Shown: piece by piece, positions 1 through 5,097 of the stretch
Layout of the letters: every line of letters begins with the position of its first letter
How positions within the stretch are numbered: the first letter of the stretch is position 1
Origin: Roseovarius sp.
Lineage (GTDB): Bacteria > Pseudomonadota > Alphaproteobacteria > Rhodobacterales > Rhodobacteraceae
NCBI GenBank assembly: GCA_021767845.1
Contig: JAASSQ010000184.1
Location: forward strand, 1-6,091
DNA length: 6,091 nt
Direction: 5' to 3'
Made by a program: the position numbers and the translations under genes
Notes under the pieces: generated by a model
The model's input: the letters and a program-made list of their open reading frames with translations, nothing else
Told to the model about the DNA's origin: nothing
The model's database searches: none

Positions 1-711
1 ACGGATTCGGCCATCGCCTCGATCGCCGCGCGCCTGATGGCGGGCGAGCCGATGTCGAACTTCCCCTATCGTGGCCCCTACCCCGCCGACACCAAGCCCG
101 GCACGCTGCCGATGGCCGACCAGATGACGCTGGCCGATCCGGCGATGCCTTGGTTCTCGGTCAAGGAGGCGGTGATGCCCTTTGCCCGCTTCCCCGGCGT
201 GGACACGATCCTTGGTCCCGAGATGCGTTCGACCGGCGAGGTCATGGGCTGGGACGTGTCCTTCCCGCGCGCCTTCCTCAAGGCGCAGATGGGGGCGGGC
301 CTGCATCTGCCGGAAAGCGGCACGGTGTTCTTTTCGATCAAGGATGCCGACAAGACCCCGCAACTGGTCGAGACCGCGCGGCTTCTGGTCGAGATGGGGT
401 TCGACCTGGTGGCCACGCGCGGCACCGCCAGCTTCCTGGCCGAGGAGAGCATCGCCTGCGAGGTGGTGAACAAGGTCTACGAGGGCCGGCCGAACATCGT
501 GGACCTGCTGAAAGACGGGCAGATCGCCCTGGTGATGAACACCACCGAGGGCGCGCAGGCCGTCGAGGACAGCCGCGAAATCCGGTCGGTTGCGCTTTAT
601 GACAAGATCCCGTATTTCACGACGGCGGCTGGTGCCCATGCGGCCGCTATGGCAATAAAGGCACGGCTGGAAGGGGAATTGCAGGTTCTGCCGCTTCAAG
701 GGGTGGTGTGA
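1..711 (+). CDS. carB: Carbamoyl-phosphate synthase large subunit, C-terminal part (5' end outside window)
   Basis: CarB makes carbamoyl phosphate from bicarbonate, glutamine-derived ammonia and two ATP in the cytoplasm, together with the CarA glutaminase subunit, feeding arginine and pyrimidine synthesis. The reading frame is open from base 1 and supplies the last 236 residues, roughly the final fifth of a full-length protein. Residues 1-100 are the end of the second ATP-grasp half, with the highly conserved stretch SVKEAVMPFARFPGVD (about 53-68) followed by LGPEMRSTGEVMG (71-83). Residues from about 104 are the MGS-like allosteric domain, with ATRGTASFL (138-146), VNKVYEGRPNI (156-166) and NTTEG (180-184). 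These blocks line up with the E. coli segments that bind IMP/ornithine, so allosteric control is probably retained. Residues 20-50 are about 20 residues longer than E. coli, which I believe is usual in alphaproteobacteria. The stop is TGA at 709-711. No frameshift is seen. Confidence 0.98.
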   Translation, partial: TDSAIASIAARLMAGEPMSNFPYRGPYPADTKPGTLPMADQMTLADPAMPWFSVKEAVMPFARFPGVDTILGPEMRSTGEVMGWDVSFPRAFLKAQMGAGLHLPESGTVFFSIKDADKTPQLVETARLLVEMGFDLVATRGTASFLAEESIACEVVNKVYEGRPNIVDLLKDGQIALVMNTTEGAQAVEDSREIRSVALYDKIPYFTTAAGAHAAAMAIKARLEGELQVLPLQGVV

Positions 712-766
712 GCCGTCCCTGAAGGTGCCGATAAGGTGCTGAATTGAAATGATATTTCTCTGCCCA

Positions 767-793
767 CGGCATGGGACGTCACCAGCCATGCCG
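767..793 (+). terminator. Hairpin downstream of carB, possible weak terminator
   Basis: Arms CGGCATGG (767-774) and CCATGCCG (786-793) form a perfect 8-bp stem with an 11-base loop, 55 bases after the carB stop. No T run follows, so it does not meet the intrinsic terminator pattern. It could be a weak or Rho-assisted end of the carB transcript, a 3'-end stabilising structure, or chance. Confidence 0.3.
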
Positions 794-809
794 GGAAGGC
801 ATTTCCGCC

Positions 810-878
810 TTGCGCAAAATGCATAATTTGCGCAAACGATTTTCATTGCGCGGTGCAAAATTTCGATTATTTGCGGAA
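810..878. promoter_or_regulatory. Cluster of TTGCGC boxes, three at an 18-bp period; probable operator/promoter region
   Basis: The 8-bp palindrome TTGCGCAA occurs at 810-817 and again at 828-835, and TTGCGCGG at 846-853 keeps the same 18-bp step. A looser copy, TTGCGGAA, lies at 871-878. The first two copies also form a longer inverted repeat, TTGCGCAAA (810-818) against TTTGCGCAA (827-835). Between them sits CATAAT (822-827), which matches five of six bases of a -10 hexamer, although no good -35 is visible 16-18 bases upstream. The tract is clearly more AT-rich than its surroundings. Two- or three-turn phased palindromes beside a -10-like element are typical of repressor or activator binding sites, so the likely target is the small ORF downstream. 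The regulator is unknown. The repeats are seen directly; the regulatory role is inferred. Confidence 0.45.
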
Positions 879-922
879 TACGGACGCTGCGGCGCCCGAC
901 TCAACCGCAACCTCGAACCCTC

Positions 923-928
923 AGGAGG
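923..928 (+). promoter_or_regulatory. Ribosome binding site AGGAGG for the small ORF
   Basis: This is a perfect six-base Shine-Dalgarno sequence in a region with no other gene. It ends 5 bases before the TTG at 934-936, which is near-optimal spacing. It decides the start of the small ORF, because the alternative in-frame GTG at 853 and ATG at 967 have no comparable site upstream. Confidence 0.6.
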
Positions 929-933
929 CCGAA

Positions 934-1053
934 TTGACTCGCGACGAACTGAACCGCGAATTGCGTATGCATAGTGCTTCCTGGCCGGCGGTCCTCATCG
1001 TGTATGGACTCATCGTGGCGACGATGGTCCTGAGCGCGATGTCCATCACCTGA
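934..1053 (+). CDS. Small single-span membrane protein, 39 aa, function unknown
   Basis: I do not recognise this protein. With the TTG start it has 39 residues: a charged, helix-prone head (TRDELNRELRMHS, residues 2-14), then one strongly hydrophobic segment from about Trp17 to Met36 (VLIVYGLIVATMVLSAM), then a short SIT tail and TGA. A positive and polar N-terminus before a single C-terminal span is what one expects of an inner-membrane miniprotein. The start is chosen because a perfect AGGAGG sits 5 bases upstream. The frame stays open back to a GTG at 853, which would give 66 residues, but that codon overlaps the TTGCGC boxes and lacks a ribosome binding site. A 28-residue version from ATG 967 is also possible. 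The gene stands alone between carB and a terminator. Such ORFs are easily missed by gene callers; without conservation data, chance is not excluded. Confidence 0.5.
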   Translation: MTRDELNRELRMHSASWPAVLIVYGLIVATMVLSAMSIT

Positions 1054-1111
1054 ACCAGGGCACCGTAAACCGGGAGAGTGGCGCACAGACCCGGTTGCAA
1101 CTTGAAAAGAT

Positions 1112-1145
1112 AACGGCGGATAGCACCGTGCTATCCGCCGTTTTT
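1112..1145. terminator. Bidirectional intrinsic terminator between convergent units
   Basis: The arms AACGGCGGATAGCA (1112-1125) and TGCTATCCGCCGTT (1129-1142) pair perfectly over 14 bp around a 3-base loop (13 bp if the loop is 5). On the plus strand the stem runs into TTTTT (1141-1145), terminating the rightward small-ORF unit. On the minus strand the stem is followed by ATCTTTTC (1111 down to 1104), terminating the leftward ABC operon, whose last stop codon lies 19 bases before the stem. One structure thus serves both converging transcripts. Confidence 0.9.
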
Positions 1146-1161
1146 GTTCGCGCAGGCCGGG

Positions 1162-2853
1162 TCAGACCTTGGTGCCCTGCACCTTGTCGTCATCGGGGTT
1201 GATGCTGGTCGAGGCGGCCTCGCCCACATTGTCCACCCCGCGTTCTTCCAGAAGCGTGGTCAGCCAGTCCGGGTCCATCTCGGGCACCGAGCTGAGCAGC
1301 AGGTCGGTATAGGGGTGGTGCGGAGGCGTGAACATCTCGTCCTTGGGCCCCTGTTCGACCACCTTTCCGTGCTGCATCACCACCACCTCATCCGCGATGG
1401 CGCGGACCGTGGCCAGGTCGTGGGTGATGAACATATAGGCCAGGTTCAGCTCTTTCTGCAGGCGGTTCAACAGCTTGAGGATGCCTTCGGCGACCAGCTG
1501 ATCGAGGGCCGATGTGACCTCGTCGCAGATGATGAAGGTGGGGTCGGCCGCAAGCGCGCGGGCGATGCCGATCCGCTGCTTCTGCCCGCCCGAAAGCTCG
1601 GGCGGATAGCGGTTGTAGAACTGCGACGGCTCAAGCTCGATCAGGTCGAGCAGCTCGTCCACCCGGCTTTTCAGCGCGCCGCCCCGCAAGCCCTGATAGA
1701 ACTGCGCCGGGCGGCCGATGATCTCGGAGATCTGGACCTTGGGATTCAGCGCCGTGTCCGCCATCTGGTAGATCATCTGGCACTGGCGCAACTGTTCCTT
1801 GGACCGGTTGCGGTAATCGGGCGGGAACGGTTCGCCCTTGAACAGAACCTCGCCGCTTGTTGGCGGCAGCAACCCGGTGATAACCCGCGCCGTGGTCGAT
1901 TTGCCCGACCCGGATTCGCCCACCACGGCGACGGTCATGCCCTCGTAGATGTCGAAGCTGACATCGTCGAGCACCTTGACCCCGCCGGTATAGGCCGCAT
2001 CCACGTTCTTGACGGAAATGAGCGGCTCTTGATCCTTGGGGCGCGATTTCTGCGCCCGTTTCAGGCTGCGGACCGCCCAGAGGCTTTTGGTGTAGTCCTC
2101 TTTCGGGTTGTCCAGCATCTCCTTTGTCGGGGCTTCCTCGACCTCTTCGCCCTTCAGCAGAACCTTGATGGTGTCGGCCATCTGCGCCACCACGGCAAGA
2201 TCGTGGGTGATGTAGATCGCGGCAGTGTTGAACTGATCCACGATGTCGCGGATCGCGGCCAGAACCTCGATCTGGGTGGTCACGTCAAGCGCGGTGGTAG
2301 GTTCGTCGAAGATGATGAGGTCGGGCCGGCACGACATCGCCATCGCGGTCATGGCGCGCTGCAACTGGCCGCCCGACACCTGGTGCGGATAGCGAAAGCC
2401 GATCTCTTCGGGGTTGGGCAGGCGCAGGCGCTTATACAGCTCGATCGCGTCTTCCTGCGCCTCCATCCGCTTTTTCAGCCGGTATTGCAGGGGCGCTTCG
2501 GTGTGCTGGTCGATCAGCTTGTGCGCCGGGTTGAACGAGGCCGCGGCCGATTGCGCCACATAGGCGATGCGCGAGCCGCGCAAGCTGCGCTTGTCGGCCT
2601 CGGTCGCGGTGGTCAGTTCCATCCCGTCAAACTCGATCGACCCGCCCGAGATGCGCGTGCCGTCGCGGGCATAGCCCATCGCGGCCGCGCCGATGGTGGA
2701 CTTGCCGGCCCCGGATTCGCCGATCAGGCCCAGCACCTCGCCACGGTGCAGGGTGAGATCGACCCCCTTGATGATATCGACCCACTGTTCATCGGCATAG
2801 CCCTGGATCTGGAGATCCTTGATCTCGAGAAGCACGTCTTTCGATTTCACCAT
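1162..2853 (-). CDS. ABC importer ATPase with two fused nucleotide-binding domains (Dpp/Opp type)
   Basis: This 563-residue cytoplasmic protein powers the importer encoded upstream in the same operon, combining in one chain the roles split between DppD and DppF in E. coli (as in GsiA or YejF). Domain 1 has Walker A GESGAGKST (45-53), Q-loop Gln101, signature VSGGQ (159-163), Walker B LIIFDEP (179-185) and switch His217. Domain 2 has Walker A GESGSGKST (312-320), Q-loop Gln363, signature LSGGQ (420-424), Walker B FIICDE (440-445) and switch His478. All catalytic residues are present in both halves, so both sites should hydrolyse ATP. The tail HHPYTDLLLSSVPEMD (512-527) is the usual C-terminal oligopeptide-transporter element, followed by an acidic, probably disordered end. 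The ATG at 2853 is preceded by AGGAG overlapping the last codons of the permease gene; only 6 bases separate the two, suggesting translational coupling. Substrate unknown. Confidence 0.96.
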   Translation of the reverse strand: MVKSKDVLLEIKDLQIQGYADEQWVDIIKGVDLTLHRGEVLGLIGESGAGKSTIGAAAMGYARDGTRISGGSIEFDGMELTTATEADKRSLRGSRIAYVAQSAAASFNPAHKLIDQHTEAPLQYRLKKRMEAQEDAIELYKRLRLPNPEEIGFRYPHQVSGGQLQRAMTAMAMSCRPDLIIFDEPTTALDVTTQIEVLAAIRDIVDQFNTAAIYITHDLAVVAQMADTIKVLLKGEEVEEAPTKEMLDNPKEDYTKSLWAVRSLKRAQKSRPKDQEPLISVKNVDAAYTGGVKVLDDVSFDIYEGMTVAVVGESGSGKSTTARVITGLLPPTSGEVLFKGEPFPPDYRNRSKEQLRQCQMIYQMADTALNPKVQISEIIGRPAQFYQGLRGGALKSRVDELLDLIELEPSQFYNRYPPELSGGQKQRIGIARALAADPTFIICDEVTSALDQLVAEGILKLLNRLQKELNLAYMFITHDLATVRAIADEVVVMQHGKVVEQGPKDEMFTPPHHPYTDLLLSSVPEMDPDWLTTLLEERGVDNVGEAASTSINPDDDKVQGTKV

Positions 2854-2859
2854 GTTGTT

Positions 2860-3921
2860 TTACTCCTTCAGACCGGAGGACCGGTGCAGCATCCAGTCGA
2901 CCACGAAGTTGACCGCCACGGTCAACAGCGCGATCGCCGCCGCCGGGATCAGCGGCGTGATGTCACCGAACGAGATCAGGGTCGCGTTCTCGCGCACCAT
3001 CGAGCCCCAGTCCGCCGTGGGCGGCTGGATGCCGAGGCCGAGGAACGACAGGCCCGCGACCAGCAGGAAGACGAAGCAAAATTCCAGCCCGAATTCGGCC
3101 ACCAGCGGCGCGGTCGAGTTGGGCAGGATCTCGCGGCGGATCAGGTACCACGTCCCCTCGCCGCGCAGCTTGGCCGCCTCGATATAGTCCATCACCACCA
3201 CGTTGCCCGCGACCGCCCGCGTCAGGCGGAAGACACGCGGCGCGTAGATGATGGCGACGGCGACGATGATGACCGGGATCGACGGCCCGAAGATCGACAG
3301 CATCAGAAGCGCGAAGATCAGCGACGGGATCGACATGATCACGTCGGCGATCCGGCCCATGAGTTGATCGAACCATCCGCCCTTGGTGGCGGCCAGCAGC
3401 CCGGCAAGCGCGCCCAGGATGAAGGCCGCGACGGTTGCCGCAAGCGCCAGCCCGACCGAGTTGCGCGTGCCGTAGATGATCCGGCTGAAGATGTCGCGGC
3501 CCAGCTGGTCGGCGCCGAGCAGCATGGTTTCATCCGGCGGCGCGAAGGCCGTGGCGATCACCTCGGCCTCGCCATGCGGCGCGATGAGCGGCGCGAAGAT
3601 GCCGGCGATGGCATAGGTGAAGATCACGAACAGCCCGAAGGCCGCCGTGAGCGGCGCGGTGCGCAACTCCTTGGCCATCTCGGTCGAGGCGATGGCGATC
3701 AGGAACTCCCGGAACGCATAGGCGACCATGCCCGCCACCGCCAGAAGCGCGGTGGCGATCGCCACGAAACGCAGCGCGCCCACGCCCCCGACGATCCCGA
3801 GGATGAAGGACACCAGCGTCAGGGTGAAGATCAGCAGGAACCATGTCCGCTTGTTGAAATAGGCTGCCAGGCAGGACGCCACCAGAAGCAGGGTGTAGTA
3901 GCCGATTACGAAAAGACTCAT
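2860..3921 (-). CDS. ABC transporter permease, DppC type, with extra N-terminal membrane segments
   Basis: Inner-membrane subunit that forms the translocation channel with the DppB-type partner. Family hallmarks are IAPHGEAE after the usual first helix (113-120), GADQLGRDIFSRIIYGTRNS (136-155), the EAA coupling motif YIEAAKLRGEGTWYLIRREI (246-265), and GLSFLGLGIQPPTADWGSM (290-308), all in the expected order. At 353 residues it is about 50-60 longer than E. coli DppC (around 300). The surplus is at the N-terminus: hydrophobic segments at about 4-21, 27-47 and 50-70 precede the usual first helix (92-112), giving perhaps nine spans rather than six. The start at ATG 3921 is supported by a GGGGAGGG ribosome binding site about 7 bases upstream, and later Met codons (65, 82) lie inside continuous coding sequence. 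The gene begins 15 bases after the DppB-type gene ends. The role of the extension is unknown. Confidence 0.95.
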   Translation of the reverse strand: MSLFVIGYYTLLLVASCLAAYFNKRTWFLLIFTLTLVSFILGIVGGVGALRFVAIATALLAVAGMVAYAFREFLIAIASTEMAKELRTAPLTAAFGLFVIFTYAIAGIFAPLIAPHGEAEVIATAFAPPDETMLLGADQLGRDIFSRIIYGTRNSVGLALAATVAAFILGALAGLLAATKGGWFDQLMGRIADVIMSIPSLIFALLMLSIFGPSIPVIIVAVAIIYAPRVFRLTRAVAGNVVVMDYIEAAKLRGEGTWYLIRREILPNSTAPLVAEFGLEFCFVFLLVAGLSFLGLGIQPPTADWGSMVRENATLISFGDITPLIPAAAIALLTVAVNFVVDWMLHRSSGLKE

Positions 3922-3928
3922 CGTTGTG

Positions 3929-3936
3929 CCCTCCCC
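3929..3936 (-). promoter_or_regulatory. Ribosome binding site fixing the long start of the DppC-type permease
   Basis: Read on the minus strand this is GGGGAGGG, ending 7 bases before the ATG at 3919-3921 and abutting the TAA stop of the upstream permease gene (3937-3939). It supports translation of the full 353-residue protein, including its unusual hydrophobic N-terminus, rather than initiation at an internal Met. Confidence 0.75.
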
Positions 3937-4893
3937 TTACTTCGGATGCCGCAGGCGCGGGTTGGTCAGAATGGCGCCCACATCCGCTGCGAGGTTGAGC
4001 AGGATGAAGGTTGCCGCGAAGATCAGGCAGCAGGCCTGCACGACGGGGAAGTCACGCTTGGACACCGCGTCCACAAGCGCCTGCCCGATGCCGGGATAGA
4101 CGAACACCACCTCGACCAGCACGACGCCGGTGATGAGATACGCAAGGTTCAGAGCGACCACGTTGATGATCGGCGCCCAGGCGTTCGGCAGGGCATGCCT
4201 GACGATCACCTTCCACGGCGGCGTCCCCTTGAGGCGTGCCATCTCGATATAGGGCGAGGCCAGAAGGTTGATGATCGCGGCCCGCGTCATCCGCATCATG
4301 TGCGCGGTCACCACCAGAACCAGCGTCAGCGCCGGCAGGAAGGTCCGGTGCAGGAGCTCCCAGAAGCCCATGTCCTGGCTGAGGCTGGAGATCGCGGGGA
4401 ACATCCCCCAGTTCACCGAGAAATAGAGGATGAGGATGTAGCCCAGGAAAAACTCGGGCGAGGAGATCGAGGTCAGCGTCAGCACGTTGGCCACCCGGTC
4501 GAACACCGTGTAGCGCAGCAGCGCCACCAGGATGCCCAGGGTGATCGCCAGCGGCACCGCGATGACCGCGGCGTAGGTTGCCAGGAACAGCGTGTTGCGG
4601 AAGCGTTCCCCGATGATCGAGGTGACGCGCTCGTCGGTCACGATCGAATTGCCGAAATCGAAGGTCACCGCCCCGCCGAGCCATTCGAGGTAGCGCACGA
4701 TGGCGGGCTTGTCCAAGCCCATCTCCTTGCGCAGCGCCGCCAGGTTTTCTTCGGTCGCGCCCTGGCCAAGAACCGCTTGCGCGATGTCGCCCGGCAACAG
4801 TTCGACCATGAAGAAAATGATGATCGATATGACCAAGAGAATGACCAGCCCCAGGCCGAGCCGTTTCCCTATCAGCCCCAGAATGTCTCCCAT
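3937..4893 (-). CDS. ABC transporter permease, DppB type
   Basis: First membrane subunit of the importer, 318 residues, a normal length for this family. An N-terminal helix (about 11-31) starts right after a short cytoplasmic head and is followed by the conserved VELLPGDIAQAVLG (30-43) and a periplasmic region with LRKEMGLDKPAIVRYLEWLGG (54-74) and FDFGNSI (78-84), all typical of DppB/OppB. Further spans lie near 102-126, 134-160, 185-205, 240-265 and 284-308. The cytoplasmic EAA loop is YIEMARLKGTPPWKVIVRHALPNA (215-238), the docking site for the ATPase, and the late motif VFVYPGIGQALVDAVSKRDFPVVQ (263-286) is also characteristic. ATG 4893 has CCTCCT on the plus strand (AGGAGG on the coding strand) at 4899-4904, 5 bases away. 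It follows a roughly 200-base gap after the binding-protein gene. It is a plausible peptide-type permease; exact substrate not inferable. Confidence 0.96.
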   Translation of the reverse strand: MGDILGLIGKRLGLGLVILLVISIIIFFMVELLPGDIAQAVLGQGATEENLAALRKEMGLDKPAIVRYLEWLGGAVTFDFGNSIVTDERVTSIIGERFRNTLFLATYAAVIAVPLAITLGILVALLRYTVFDRVANVLTLTSISSPEFFLGYILILYFSVNWGMFPAISSLSQDMGFWELLHRTFLPALTLVLVVTAHMMRMTRAAIINLLASPYIEMARLKGTPPWKVIVRHALPNAWAPIINVVALNLAYLITGVVLVEVVFVYPGIGQALVDAVSKRDFPVVQACCLIFAATFILLNLAADVGAILTNPRLRHPK

Positions 4894-5097
4894 CTATCCC
4901 TCCTGCTGTTTCGCTGGCGGGGTGCGCGCCGAGGACCGGAGCGCGGCCAGCTGAACAGTTCGTATTCTTGTCCCGTCTTGCGGATCACGCCAAGCGCTTT
5001 TCCCAAGCGGGTTTTGGCCTGCCCCCGGCATCCATCGCAAGTGCCGGTTCAGGCAGTGAAAGACCCGGCGCGCTGCGCCGGGTCCGGTCTTCTGCGG
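4894..5097 (-). other. Intergenic spacer between binding-protein gene and permease gene
   Basis: No convincing gene is seen in these 204 bases. They hold the hairpin at 5063-5083 just after the binding-protein stop and, at the far end, the AGGAGG site for the DppB-type gene. Near the middle there is a short direct repeat, CCAAGCG at 4990-4996 and 5003-5009, whose first copy extends into the palindrome AAGCGCTT. No clear second promoter was recognised. Confidence 0.6.
5058..5083 (-). terminator. Hairpin after the binding-protein gene, likely partial terminator or mRNA stabiliser
   Basis: On the minus strand the arms ACCCGGCGC (5083-5075) and GCGCCGGGT (5071-5063) form a perfect 9-bp GC-rich stem with loop AGC, beginning 15 bases after the stop codon. 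Only a short CTTTC follows, so termination should be incomplete. In operons of this class such a structure protects the upstream binding-protein mRNA and lets a minority of transcripts continue into the permease genes. The structure is seen; the role is inferred from family practice. Confidence 0.6.

Noticed and set aside
78..602. Alternative-frame and antisense ORFs inside carB (for example 78-473 minus, 150-602 plus, 182-469 plus)
   Set aside because: They are low-complexity Arg/Ala/Pro/Gly shadows expected in GC-rich coding DNA and overlap a gene with strong family motifs.
810..853. Possible CRISPR-like array from regularly spaced repeats
   Set aside because: The repeats are only 6-8 bases with 10-12 base gaps, far below CRISPR repeat and spacer sizes, and no cas gene is present. 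An operator cluster fits better.
771..974. 67-codon ORF on the plus strand overlapping the spacer and the small ORF
   Set aside because: It runs through the TTGCGC boxes, has no ribosome binding site, is arginine-rich with no recognisable pattern, and competes with the better-supported frame starting at TTG 934.
898..1011. Three GANTC sites (898-902, 936-940, 1007-1011) suggesting control by CcrM methylation
   Set aside because: Three sites in about 115 bases is a mild excess and two lie within the coding frame of the small ORF; they are not placed around a defined promoter, so no regulatory claim is made.
2819..3844. ORFs overlapping the DppC-type permease (2819-3187 plus; 2963-3376, 3339-3533 and 3530-3844 minus)
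   Set aside because: They are alternative-frame shadows of the permease gene, without ribosome sites or recognisable domains.
4990..5009. Direct repeat CCAAGCG twice in the binding-protein/permease spacer
   Set aside because: Seven bases twice at a 13-base step is too little to separate from chance in GC-rich DNA without conservation data.
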